A DNA stretch of 64,000 nucleotides from Viscum album (GCA_963277665.1 OY728123.1:628988915-629052914), one strand, 5' to 3'; positions 49,151 to 61,316 are shown, counted from the first letter of the stretch. Notes: a model not told the origin generated them from the sequence alone. Numbers and translations: made by a program.

Positions 49151-50139
49151 ACCTGGAATTTTTTCCATGTAATTTTTTTAATTATATAGGAATATTAGGA
49201 GTCCACAAAAATTGATGGTGCGTGATTCTGAGGCCCGGTGTGCCCATAATGAATTTCTAAACATTTTTTAGGTACGTTCAGTAAACGTGAAAGTAAGGTT
49301 TTGTAACTTGTGAACCGGTGCTCGAAATTGAACTCTAAGGGAATCGTTCAACTCGCAGTGCTGATATTCTCTTAAGGATACCATCACCTTGACCGTAGTA
49401 GGTCGAGGGTGGAATTTGTTTTTCCAGATTTTTGTGGGAGGTTAAACGAATAAAAATAAAATAAAACAACAACTTTTATATTATTTTCTTGAAACCTCAT
49501 TTTTAAATTTTAGTAGTGGGGACCACCTGAGATTAAAACCTCCTTATTTAATATGAGTTAGCTCTTGGAATTCCGCTAATTAAGTGTTCCAACAATCAAT
49601 TGATTTAATTTACTCAACTTATTAATTTGGAACCTCACCTCCCACAGGGAAAAGGATTGGAAATAGAGAGCCTTTGGAGAAACATCCTCCAAACAAATAA
49701 CCTCTCTAATGAAGAATGTTCTTCAGATCAAGAACAAGGAATTGAGTTTGGAGCATGTTGTAGGAGCGACGGACTTTGGTGACTTCATAATCTTCATCTC
49801 CTTCCTTGTGTCGTCTCTAACGAGCAAACAAGGTAGGGGTTTTAATTTGGAGTGTGATTAAATATTTTTATTGATTCATCATATACTCATTTCACAAACG
49901 ATGATCCCCAAACAAACACGACCATCATCCTGCCCATATACCTTACCGCTTTTTATTTTGTTTTTTGCATGTTCTTTGTGCGTTCATCAATTCTAAATAA
50001 TTAAGCACGTTGGAAACAAAAAAATTTGTTGAGCGCGAAGTATGGACGTGGAGCCCTCGACCCGAGGATCGTAAATATGTAAATCATATAATTTTTAGGC
50101 TTGGAATGAAGTCGTGATGGCTCACTCAAGAAGGCATTG

Positions 50140-50700
50140 GTCGGCACCCGATCGGCCATGAGGAAGTAGGGTGGCGCACGTCTATGCTGCCGGTTGAGCA
50201 GGAGGTCGCGGCTCATCGGCCGCGGCGGAGCAGGGTGGTGGCCGGTATTCGGGCGTCCGCGTGGTAGAGCAGTGGCGTGCGTCCACGACGCTGGAGTAGG
50301 AAGACACGACCGCTTGGTCGTAGCGGAGGCCGGAGGCCGAAGGGCGGCTGGCACCTGGCCAGCCGCGGGTGGAGCAGCGGCACGCAACCTCGCCTCTAGG
50401 AGGAGAACCGTCCAGAAAACAAGTTGTCCTCGTTCAGCCGAGCGGGACCACTGAGCAATCCCTTGTTCCAGTAGGGCAACCGAACAGTCATCGGTCCATT
50501 CGGAATACCGGGGGGCGCCTCCCCCCCCCCCACGGTTACAGCTAGGGAAGACCCCATCACAGGGGGCCGCCCAACCGTGGGCTGCCCAGCGAGCCGCGCT
50601 AGCAGGCCTGGCGAGGCTGCCCCCTTCGCGGGTCGGGCCGGACCCCAACTGGGCTGGGTCGGACTGGACCCGAGCCCATCTGAACCCAGATACGCCTTTT
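50140..50700. other. CpG-rich island in block H
   Basis: A sharp GC peak with dense CpG (for example CGGCCGCGGCGG at 50217) in an otherwise AT-rich, CpG-poor window. It includes an 11-C run at 50521-50531 preceded by CGGGGGGCGCC, which could pair as a hairpin. No protein homology recognised. Confidence 0.8.
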
Positions 50701-50703
50701 TGA

Positions 50704-50965
50704 TAGTAACATGAGAACTGGGCATCCGTTTGACGTACTATTATGGTGTTGGGGTCCTTGGATCGAGATGGTCATTTTAGTATACTCCACTTCAGTTCGG
50801 GATAAAGTTGATGTACAGTTGGGTTGGATCGAACCATGAATCCAACCGGGCCCTCGGAGCAAAAATGCTAATAACTTATACACCGGGTGTCCGATTGACA
50901 CGTCGTTAGTTGCGTTGGGTCCCTTATGACAAGACGGACCTTTGGGATACTTCTTCATTGAATTT
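50704..50965 (+). repeat. Diverged direct duplication in block H
   Basis: About 50713-50795 (ACTGGGCATCCGTTTGACGT, then GTTGGGGTCCTT, TACTCCACTTC) resembles about 50882-50965 (ACCGGGTGTCCGATTGACAC, then GTTGGGTCCCTT, TACTTCTTC). Offset about 168 bases. Confidence 0.7.
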
Positions 50966-51076
50966 AATGGCAGTTGAGGTATGATAAATGGATTGAGGAG
51001 AGGTTCTCTTAAGTGTGCTATTAGCTGGAATCTATTGGCAAGCCGTGAGATGGAGGTTGGAGACAGAACATGCGGA

Positions 51077-51310
51077 GGTTAGTACCGAGCGATCCTGTGT
51101 GGGTCAACACTGATCCTGTGTGGGTAAAATGTTGTGTGGGTCAGCGCTCAGCGATCCTATGTGGGTCAGTGCATATTGATCCCATGTGGGTCGGATCATG
51201 TGCGGGTCATTGCGGGGGTTAGTTACCTATCGATCCTGGGTGGATCGGATCCTTTGTGGGTCATTGCGGGGGTTAGTACCCATCGATCCTCTATGGGTCA
51301 AACTATGTAT
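51077..51310 (+). repeat. Minisatellite of CGATCCTGTGTGGGTC units
   Basis: At least six variants of CGATCCTNTGTGGGTC, spaced 20-53 bases. The last two full units are 53 bases long and share GGGTCATTGCGGGGGTTAGT. Confidence 0.8.
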
Positions 51311-51429
51311 GGTCAGCAGCAGTGCCTCTTGACAGAATAAAATGATCTAGCTTCGTGACTGATCATTTGTACTTCTATACTTCACTTATACCTAGTGTGA
51401 GCTGATTCCTTACCTTCATGGTATTCATC

Positions 51430-51564
51430 TATGTGGTGTACCTATGTGGTACTTATATCTTCGTGGTCTACTTGTGTGGTACTTCTATCTTTGTGGTGTA
51501 ATGGTGTGGTACTTCTACTTTCGTGGTACTACTTGTGTGGTACTGCTACCTTTGTGGTGTAACC
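51430..51564 (+). repeat. 30-bp minisatellite, four and a half units
   Basis: Units such as TTCGTGGTCTACTTGTGTGG + TACTTCTATC start at about 51460, 51490, 51520 and 51551, with a diverged unit before. Consensus rich in GTGGT. Confidence 0.8.
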
Positions 51565-52807
51565 TTTGATTATCTTCATAACATATGTATATGTATAGGC
51601 ATTTACCTAAGAAGTGTTCATGACTATTGCTTCATGCTTTGTGGTTTCCCATTTATGGAACTCTAGGAGACCTATGAGGGTCTCGGGGCCCCTAGTGAGT
51701 ATCGTTATACACACCCCTGCATGGGCTATGCATGCACCTTGATGTGTCATGTGCAGACGATGGACAGCACTAGTCATGGTCGAGGTTACCAGACTGGAGG
51801 CTGATCAGAGGTGTTCATTTGACTAGAAAATCCACAGGGATGACTGTTTGAGAGCTGCACCTACCCTTCAGGTAGGGTCCTTGGCAGGTGTTCACAGGAG
51901 CTGTTCTTTTCAGTTTTGCTTGTACTTTCCAGTTTGGCATGTGTTCTTATAAGTCCCCTACCTTAAACATTACTTAATCTTTAGTTATTACAAGATTACA
52001 CATTTAGGATCTTTTCAGGTTTAGAGTTTTAGATAATTAGATCATAAATCGTGCAATACATTCCACATTTAAACAAGGTGGTTACATTAAAGAAAATATT
52101 CACTTTTCCCATCAAAGGAAACATTTTTAAAACAAAACATGTATTCTTTCTTGATACTTCCTTGACCCTATCATCACATCATGTACCTTTCCCTTGACCT
52201 GTGAAAAACATTTCAAAAACTTGGGATGAGCATAAAAAGCTCAGTAAGGTATATAAAAATATGGAATGAAAACATTAGTCCATGTATATATAAGAATTGA
52301 TGAAATCATACTTTACTCATAAAACATAAGCACTTTAACATACCTCGTCAAATCATGAGTAAATAATATAAATCATAAGATATAAAGGTTACTTGAGGCA
52401 TTCATAACATTCTTACGTAGGGAGTAACCCTCATGGTTACGTTTGGAATACCCATCACAGTATATTCCCTAAATATCTTCAGAGAAACCTTAGCGTTAAA
52501 CCACTTCGCATTACCCAACGCTTTGGAGAGCTATCAAGGGCTCACCCGCCCTTAGTTTATCACAGAACCACCCGTCTACATAAACAATTCCCAAGAACCA
52601 TAACATAATCGTATCACATAAAACATGCATAAAGGAAACATAACATTTCCACATTTCAATCACAAGATATCAAAAACACATTGATATAATAAAAACATTA
52701 TCAAAACCATTTTCAATACCAAAATAAAATAAAATTAAAACATGGTATTTATTTTTCATCAAAAAAAAGTTATGTCTTGTAGAGTAAGCCGAAACTCAAA
52801 TAATGGT

Positions 52808-52845
52808 CACAGCGGCGGAGAAGCCATTGTCGCTGCATACGTACG
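52808..52845 (-). repeat. CpG-rich GTACG block in LTR G, first copy
   Basis: CGGCGGAG..CATTGTCGCTGCATACGTACG on the plus strand; its reverse complement matches CGTACGTACGTC..CTCCGCG in LTR F at 63397. Confidence 0.6.
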
Positions 52846-52999
52846 AAAAAAACAATCCCTTTTTTCGTTTAGTAAAATTCATCGTATAAAAAATATTCCT
52901 TTTGAATAAACATAAAAGTCAAAGGGGTTTATACACCGTATAAAAGAAAGTTGTGTATAAAAAAATATGCCTCAATGAAAGGAGATTGAGACGAAGTCC

Positions 53000-53007
53000 C
53001 TTACCTC
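53000..53007 (-). promoter_or_regulatory. Splice-donor-like site in LTR G
   Basis: Minus strand GAGGTAAG followed by GG, about 1.1 kb downstream of the TATA box at 54101-54111. Confidence 0.4.
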
Positions 53008-53349
53008 GTGTCTGACTTGACTCGATCGTTCTTTAATCTCCGGAATAATAAACTTGAGTTAATTTCTACTTACTTAAGAACATTTTTCAAGTTCATTATT
53101 CCTTTTATATCACTTATTACCATGTTATGAACACTATGTAATTATTTAAGTTAATAACGGTCGTTTTCTCGATCATTGGTACTTGAGTCAAAAATAAACT
53201 CCTTATAATTACAAGTTGTTCATGTGGTAAAATATCCATTATATCCAGAATTATATTCATGATGTAGATATCATATATATCATATATATCCAGTATATAC
53301 ATGCATTTATAATATTACATAACATTTAGAGGTGAGAAATGAAATGCAC

Positions 53350-53390
53350 CATTCATGGAGATGGTAAGCCGTACGCACGCATGAAAGCTA
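53350..53390 (-). repeat. GTACG block in LTR G, second copy
   Basis: Minus strand CATGCGTGCGTACGGCTTAC, matching CGTGCATACGTACGGACTAC of LTR F at 63582. Confidence 0.65.
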
Positions 53391-54100
53391 CTTTCATTTA
53401 TATTTCGTATTTAATGGAATGAATTCATAATGATATAAAGGTATATTATAATTCCAGTATAATATCATATATAATATCATTAACTACATCGTTTATACTT
53501 CCCACATATGGCATTAACGAAACAAATCACTTTGAGGGGGCAGTAGTCCGCACTTCCTAAAATGAAGATATCGTGTTTACCCATAATGGAAACCATAAAG
53601 GTATGCGATAAATGAAAAATAAAGAAGCATAAGTAAAACATAAACATAATATATATCATATATAAATAGATTGACATCTTAATGGCCACCATTAAAGGTA
53701 TTAAAATAATATTGAACAATCATCATTTCGTGAGCCAAAAATTCATCATCCACAGAAACAGTATGTTCTTTAACCATTAGACGGAGGTGTGTGTATGTGT
53801 AGATCAAATAATTCTTATAACAACATCCTAGTATACTAAATATACTATTGTTTTTATAAAATAAATGAATAAAAATAGTTTAGGGGGTTGGATAAGAAAA
53901 ATAAAACAGAATAACACAAGTGAATACATTACCTTTAAATCGGGTAACTCCTCTTGGTTTGAACCAAAAGGGTTTCTTGAAGAGATTTCAGCCTAAGGTA
54001 AGGATTCTAGGATGAAGGGAAGGATGTGGAGAGATAAAATGAGCAGATATTGTCTGATCCAATGTCTTTAGAGGTGTGGTTAAGGAGGTAGAGGTGGGGG

Positions 54101-54111
54101 CCTTTTATAAG
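54101..54111 (-). promoter_or_regulatory. TATA box of LTR G
   Basis: Minus strand CTTATAAAAGG after a CT-rich CCCCTCCTCCC stretch; same arrangement as LTR F at 63041-63050. Confidence 0.65.
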
Positions 54112-55354
54112 AGGGAGGAGGGGCACTCTTGGAAAGTCCAGAAATGTTACTTTAAATTTAAATGAGTTTCGTATTTTAAAGGTCCCACATTGATATATTT
54201 CTAGGATAAGGTGATAAGGGTTTGAAATATACTCATACAATAGGTTTTTGACAAGTGTAAGTATTATATTTTACATTATCTTTTCATTTTTTTTAAATCG
54301 TTCATTAATGAGGTAATCGCTGCATCATCATGGTGTCATAAAAAATTTAATTTATATAATGTCTAAAAATTATAACAAAAATACTATGATGTACGAAATA
54401 GTTTTATATTTCCAATGACTATTTATAGTCCAAGATATAATTTATTTAGACAAAATTAAAATTGTTTTACTTAGGTGTTACATACTTTTGTGATATTCTC
54501 CTTTAAAAATAAAATGATAAAGTGTCACTATCACCCAAAAGTGATTCCATGGGGTCACTAAGTTTGGTAAAAGATATCCCATAGTCTTTCATGACACAAC
54601 CAGTAGTATTAGGACACATTTTGGGGTCATTTGTTATTATTATGATATTATTTTATTATCTTTAACTACCCGATTACTAATTAATCACGTTAATTAAAGA
54701 TAATTAATGTTGTTACTATTCATAATGTCTAAGAACAAAAGGGTATTAATTAAATAATTTGGACCTTTTGATTCCAAATATGGAATCCATTTTACCAAAT
54801 TCCAAACACCTAAATTTCAATAATTAATTTAAAAATAATTCTCGTTGTCAAAACAAATAGCGGGTTTTTTTTTTTGAAACAATATCTATGAAAAGTTTGG
54901 CACTTTTTTATACCCAATTCCAAAGTGAAATCAGTTATAATGACCACCATTTGATTAAATGGTAAAAATATATTCTATTTAAACTTTAAAACCAATTAAA
55001 AGGAAAATATATCCATATAATTTAGTTAGATGAAAAATCAGTTTTGAAGTAAAACGCAGTATTTTTATCTGTTCATTAAAAAATTAACATTGTCAGAAAA
55101 ATACCAAAGATTTATCAAAAGTAAATTTCAATGTCCCAATTATAATGAATAAGTTTATTTTGACAAATATAGCTTATAAAATTTTCAGAATATATATTTA
55201 AAAATGGTTCTCCATCAAAATGCGGTAAAACAATCTTTTGAAAAATATTAGGAAAATTATATGCTTAAGATTGGATTTATTCTCATTTTAAGCCTCTTAA
55301 AACACTATCTAATTCATAAAAATCCATAATTATTTACTTACATGTGATGTTACA

Positions 55355-55575
55355 ATTCTATCCCCCATACTTACTTTACACACCCTATTTACTATATAGT
55401 TTACCTTGTGCTTGTTTCTTGTTGTGTTCTTGGTTTGTGTGAGTTTACTTGTTTAGGGGCAATGGCTTCCTAGTTTTTGGGATATACCTTTCTAGTTCTA
55501 GTCGTCTACCCCTGGCCTAAGGAAAGCATGCATGGGGTAGTCATGAAACAGGCCCAGGGGGACGGGTCATGAAAC
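55355..55575. mobile_element. Block H, right part (tentative)
   Basis: Between LTR G and the point where E resumes. Less AT-rich, with GGCCCAGGGGGACGGG near 55550, closer in composition to H than to E or G. Its first 13 bases read as a purine tract on the minus strand, so part of it could instead be residual interior of element G. No coding motif. Confidence 0.4.
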
Positions 55576-56370
55576 AAACTAAACAAATTCATTATAATGA
55601 TACATAGTTCTCAAACTCAACTCTGTATCAATATAATTCTAAAGACTTCAAAGGAACATCGACGTAAACCTTTCATCCTAATTTTACAGAATAGAATTTT
55701 ATAGACCATAAAAACATACCAATTCCTTAATGTATATCCAAGAAATTTGATCTAAAGATAAATATTATAGGATGGTAAATAATTATGCAAACTTTTTAAG
55801 GATATTTATTACAACCCATATAAAATTGTTCCCTTTAGACTTTTTGGGGAACCTGATAACAAAATCCATGGTGATGTTTTACAATTTCTATTCTATTGTG
55901 GGTAATAGATGCAACATCCCCTTATAATTTTTCCGATCTAAACAGACTTATTGAAATAGAAATCATCGAGATACATACTCTTTGATATATTTCTTTTTAA
56001 AATACCACCAAAAATACTCTTTCAAATATCTATATGTCTTCATACTTCTATGATTAATAGATAATTAATAAGTATGAGTATCCTCTAAAAACTCCTTCAT
56101 TAAATTTTTTATTGGTGGAACACATATACATTTCCTAAATCTTGTCATTACATCACAATAAATGTTAAAATCAAAAACATTTCTCACCTTATTTTGTAGC
56201 TCTATATCATCCTTTTGTGCCACTTTAATATTCACTTGGATATATGGTTGAACATTTATTTCAGAAAGATAAGATTTCTATACTTTTGTCAGGATTTTCA
56301 TATACATATTTTGAAAATCTAGATATATTGGATCTTTTGTTTTCTTAATCATGGATAATCTTGCATAATC
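55576..56370 (-). pseudogene. Element E pol: integrase remnant, right part
   Basis: Resumes the alignment with element A at about 15480: AATTCCTTAATGTATATCC..GAAATTTGATCTAA near 55719 parallels ACTTCTCTGATGTATATC..GAGTTGATCCAA at 15539. Stops in all frames. Confidence 0.65.
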
Positions 56371-56389
56371 CGTTAAACTCAAAGCATAG

Positions 56390-56640
56390 TCCACCTTGTT
56401 TTCTTTCCCAAGGTGGTAATGTATTGAGTAGTCATAATCATTAATTATCTCTAACTATCTCCTATGGCACATGTTCAACTCCTTCTATATGAATATAAAC
56501 TATAATATTTTTTAATCATAATATATATATATATATCAAACATTTCCCCATAATGATAACGTCTCTATATATTTAATGTAGAAATTACCACAACTAACAT
56601 AAAATCATGATTTGGATAATTTTTCTCATGAAACATCAAT
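56390..56640 (-). pseudogene. Element E pol: RNase H remnant
   Basis: At 56390-56462 the minus strand reads LEIINDYDYSIHYHLGKENK then VDYALS, the end of the RNase H domain (LIKDYD..IHYHPGKANVVADALS). The upstream part is frameshifted. Order agrees with A and B. Confidence 0.75.
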
Positions 56641-57019
56641 TTTCATGAGGCAAATGATATGACCATGTCATTCTTCATAAGAACACATACCAATCCCTTC
56701 TTGAATTCATCACTAAAGATTAAAAACCCTTCTCCACTATAGGGTAATGTAAAAACTATTTCACTCACAAATCATTTCTTATATACCTTTAAATTTTCCA
56801 TACATTCTTTTATCCGAAGGAACATGACTCCCATCCGAGTTAACATAGTGAGTAGATTACATAGTTATGATATATCCAAAAACTATCAATAATATCCATA
56901 AAAAACCAATAAAACATGGATCGTAGTCACTATGGTTGGTATTGGACAACATTCAATATCATCTCTCATTTATGGATCCACTGACGCACCATTTAATGAG
57001 ATTATATGACCCAAAATGA

Positions 57020-57480
57020 AAACTTTTGTATCCAAAACGCACACTTTGTAAAGTTTTCATAAAAAGTATCCTTCCTAAAGGTCATCAGTACATTTATTTA
57101 TTGATCATCATGTTTTTAATTTCTATTTTAATGGATAATAACATCATTTATAAATGCTACCACAAACTGATCAAGGTAGTATGTAAAGACTATATTCATT
57201 ATATCTATGAAAATTAAGGGAGAATTAGTAAGAAAAAATTTCAAAAATATATACTCATGGTGTTCATACATTGTATGGGGTTTTTTATTTGGTATATCAT
57301 CCTTCATGACCCTAAGTATTTGATATACATAATTATGGTCAATCTTAGAAAATTATTGTGTGTAACCCGGTTCATCAAACAATTTATCAATTTGGGGTAG
57401 AGGATACTTGTTCTTGATTGTGATATTGTTCAAATTGTGAAAATAAATTAAAATTCACATTGTTCCATATTTATATTTTA
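57020..57480 (-). pseudogene. Element E pol: reverse transcriptase remnant
   Basis: At 57131-57199 the minus strand reads MNIVFTYYLDQFVVAFINDV, matching FLD.FVVVFIDDIL; the first catalytic Asp is Asn (FIND). At about 57370-57430 it reads NITIKNKYPLPQIDKLFDE, the NRYPLPRID.LFD motif upstream of the active site. Frames between are broken. Confidence 0.8.
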
Positions 57481-59804
57481 GAAATAGAACAACTACACCT
57501 CATAGTGACACACTTGGATAAATTAATCCTTTTTCAATGTTATATGGGAGTTTCTTCTTTAATTCAAACAACTCCATCAGGGTCATTCTATAGGGAGTCT
57601 TTTAAATATGTGTGAAACCATGTATGAGTTATTTTGAAAATGCAACATCAAGATTCAGTGGAATATAAGGAAACTATTATAGAAATACATAAAAAAACCC
57701 CCACACAATAGGCATATCATCTATGTCGAGTTTCTCTCCAACCATCTAATATAAACTCCCCTTTTGAATAGAATCAAAACCTATAAAATATATGTTATTT
57801 CCAATATAAGTTTAAATTTATTATCACACTGGTAGACAATAATAGGTTGGGTTGGAATATAAAAAGTGGATTCCCTTCCTCAAAATTTTTTTTGGAATTT
57901 ATTTAGAGAAATAAAATCCATGCCTAAGATAAAATAAAATTCAACCAGGGAAACAATAACAAGATTTTTAGAAAGCACATTCCCACAAAATTCAATCAGA
58001 GAGGAATCATATACTTGATATATAATCATTTTACCATGATGTTTTTTCACTAATAACTGTATATTTAACCTTCTCGGTGAAATATTTAAACCCTTAGAAA
58101 ATTCTTAAGATATAATATAATGGGTAGATATAGATTCAAATAATGAATTATCAATTTTATAGTTGGGGTATGTGTACATTTCAACACTTCATTATCGCAC
58201 CCCTCATCAGAAATAGTGATAACGTGATATTTTCCATTGTCCCTTAGATAAATAGGTTTCTAATGTCAATCATCACCATTAATATTATCATTTTGTCATA
58301 GGCTAGCATAGTGATCATACTCCTTTCATTTGAAACACTAGAGTTTGGTTGGGGCATTCTTTTGAGCTTTATCTCTATTTACATCATTAGATAACTTCTT
58401 CCCATTACTTCATCATTCAATTTCCTGATGACCTTATCTTAGAAACATAAAACATTTACTTGTCACATTTAGATAGTTTACTCTATATTTCCAAATATAC
58501 TTCAAGGATGAAGGAAATATAATCCCCTTCTCTCCATAGTTCTTAGTGTCTACCATGAACTCCATATTTAATTTCATATGAAAACCATGTGATTGATGGG
58601 TAACTCCAAAATCTATTTCCACCTTGAGATAACAAAGAATGGTTTATTCATAGATAAGTAAGTCCCTTAGGGATAACTCCCATAAAATACATAGGTTTAA
58701 TCCACTGAAGAATCAATCAACCTTATATTCAAGTTAGATGATAATTCCAAAATCATACCTCACAAGAATGGTAAAATTTTCCTTATAGGTACCCAAGGAT
58801 TCATCATACATCTACTTTATCTCAAGGAATTTATTCTCCATTTTCATATAAATAGTGTAAGGTTCATACCTATTGAGAAATAATATCTTAAAATAATACC
58901 ACTCCATGGAGGAATTTCATATATTTTCCTCATATTCATGATGAGATTCCACCATTGATCTACTATTCCATCGAAATGACAGAGATCCAAAGTGAATTTT
59001 TACATTTCAATCACTATAGAATAGAAAATTTCTTTTATATAGTATTGATACATTTCTCATAAACCATATGATCAATATAAATACTAAAATATAGTGTACA
59101 TTTCCTCATGAAGGACTAAATATAATTTCGTTCCCTCTTTTTATTATCTGGATGTTCATCATGATTCATAGATTAATAAGTATTTTTGGGCATAACAAAA
59201 ATATTTTTCATTCTATATTCCATAACATTTAGTTTTTCATGAGGTAAATAATTTCATTTTCCATTACATTCATCATTAATATCTTTCCTTTAGGTTCCAT
59301 CCATTGAATAAACCAAAAAACCATAGTGTGAGAAGTAAAAAGAATAGTGTTAAAATATATAGTAACGAAAAATATTTTATAAGATGTAGAAATGAAGACA
59401 CCATTTTTTAAATCCAAGGTACTTATAGATTAACCTAGGTTATTCACGGTCATAATAAATTCAAATAATTCATTATAATTCATAATGAAAATTTAAATTA
59501 ACCAAATCATATCCCTGGGGAGTTTCAATCCAGGCTGACAGTAAGGCCCATTTTCATATACCAGGTAACACTTGAGTAAATCCAGAAACACCTTTGTCGA
59601 TCCTATTACACCTAGGTACATACTTTCCAAAACCACATCCACATATTTTATCTAGACCAAGATGTAATTATTTATAAAAACATAATCTCATACTTAATAA
59701 AACTTCAGGATGTCACCCTGTATATAGACTTTTCCTATGAGTTCACGGTAAATATTTCCATCCTAATTTCCAAATTTTAACTATACCTACCATATAATAA
59801 AAAC
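57481..59804 (-). pseudogene. Element E: protease, gag and leader, heavily decayed
   Basis: By position this should hold the start of RT, protease and gag. Parts parallel element A by eye, for example the CCATGCC..ATAAAAT stretch near 57918 and the CATTTGAAACACTA stretch near 58328, where A and B have their zinc knuckles. I could read no intact motif. The primer site expected just below 59805 is unrecognisable. Confidence 0.5.
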
Positions 59805-61316
59805 TATAATGACCCATGATTTTATTACAATGATATTAAATCCTTTTAAATAAACATTCATCATAATACACAACCACATCCTTGATGATAAAAATGTTAT
59901 AGTGCCTTTGAAAAAAGTAAACATAAACAACTTGTTCATATGTGAACTAAATTATCTCCCACTATTTTGTTAATAATATTAACCCTTCATAAAAATATCA
60001 TATATAATATATTTATTCAAAACCTGGGGAAAGGAAATTTTAAAAGGGTGAGGTCAGATTCTTAGTATGGGTAAATAAAGGAGATACATAAGAATAATAA
60101 GAGAATAAGGGTGTGAGAACATGAGCGCCACATTTGAAAACCATACCCTACATATAAATGATTATAATATTGAGTCCTAGAATAAATATCAATATTTCAT
60201 AAGATATTAATCATAATTAAATCAAATAACATGAGTCATGAGAGACTAACATTGACATGAGACATGGAATTTTAGTGTGCACATAAGCATATATAATCAT
60301 TTCCAAAGTATCCAGAGATATTTTATAAGGCTATCATAGAGGAATTATTTTACTCCCAAACCATCATAGTAGTTATGGTTTACTCCCAAGACTATCATAG
60401 TGGGCAATGTCCCTTACTAAACTTGGTTCACTTACCATTCCTTTCTTATTTATCTCATGAGATTTTAATCCTTCCACAATACATTGGTGGGAGATATAGG
60501 CCCCACATATCACATAATTTAAAACATAAAAATATGTACCATAAAATCATAAAACGTTTATTATAAAAAAACCATGGAAATAAATGGGTTTTATAATAAT
60601 TGCATCATAGCATAACCCATGTAAAAAAATGGGTTTCAGATACATTTCATTGTATCATAACTAATAAAATTGAAATGGTTTTCTTAAACATCTCTTCATA
60701 ATAATCATAAACCATATAGAAAAATAATAAGGATGGTACACCTAAATCATATCCCAATTTAATCACAAGCAACACCAATAGTAGTAGTCTTTGATGAATA
60801 TAAAATCCATAAAATATCAATAAAGCATTATTGAGGAAAATATCCATTCAATTTTGAAAAAAAAAATTAAAAATCTAAAAACATCCCAAATGTTCAAGAA
60901 AAACTTTTCACTGAAGATACAAATAGAAAGTGTTATATGATATTTAAAACATCAAGTGTTCATGATAGTAGAAATTTATTTTCATGTTATCAACTTTAAA
61001 ACAAATATTCCATTCACATTTTCAATGCAAGTCAAAAGCACCATGTTCACAAAATTATAAGAATATTCCTTTTAAAATTTGAAAAAATTAATAAAAATGT
61101 AAGAAAATAATTTAAGAAATCTTAGTATATTTTTAAAAAAGCATCATTAAATTTTTTTTTTTGAAAACATGGACATGGAAGAAAAAATATTTTTAATGGA
61201 AGAGAGAAATAAAATAAATTTTCCTTCCAAAAAAATATTTTTTATTCCTTTAATACATTAAAATATTAAAATTAAATTAGAACCTATATTTTTAAGAAAT
61301 AAAAAAAAAGGAGAAT
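59805..61316 (-). mobile_element. Element E, 5' LTR, first fragment
   Basis: Aligns with 44428-45960: ACCTGGGGAAAGGAAAT near 60024 and 44649, and CATGGAAATAAATGGGTTT near 60572. Interrupted by LTR F at 61317. Confidence 0.82.

Larger units (their letters stand above)
49150..51985. mobile_element. Block H, unidentified GC-richer insertion, left part
   Basis: Sequence foreign to E's integrase gene: higher GC, many CpG dinucleotides, an internal duplication and two minisatellites. It interrupts E's pol and is itself split by solo LTR G, apparently continuing at 55355-55575. Its makeup (GC-rich island, GGGTCC-type duplications, GCAAGGTAGGGG-like donor near 49831) recalls an LTR or LTR fragment, but I cannot find matching ends or any polymerase motif. 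The longest frames (215 residues, 50001-50648 minus) are low-complexity products of the GC island. Confidence 0.5.
51986..55354 (-). mobile_element. Solo LTR G
   Basis: Aligns with LTR F in reverse orientation: the CCCCTC..CTCTTATAAAAGG promoter block (54096-54130 against 63028-63050), the CGCTATTTGTT block (54855 against 61755) and the ACGAGGTAAGGG donor (53000 against 63925). Right end GATGTTACA (minus start TGTAACATC) is preceded by a purine tract, minus TGGGGGATAGAAT at 55355-55367. Left end TATTACAAG is approximate. No pol remains beside it, so it is a solo LTR or a truncated element. Confidence 0.7.

Noticed and set aside
50001..50648. 215-residue minus-strand frame, the longest in the window
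   Set aside because: It is rich in Ala, Gly, Pro and Arg because it crosses the GC island, where stops are rare. No domain is recognisable, and overlapping frames on both strands are also open. Treated as a composition artefact.
50396..50958. Overlapping 109- and 119-residue frames in block H
   Set aside because: Same composition effect, and they cross the internal duplication. No motif or signal peptide pattern that I trust.
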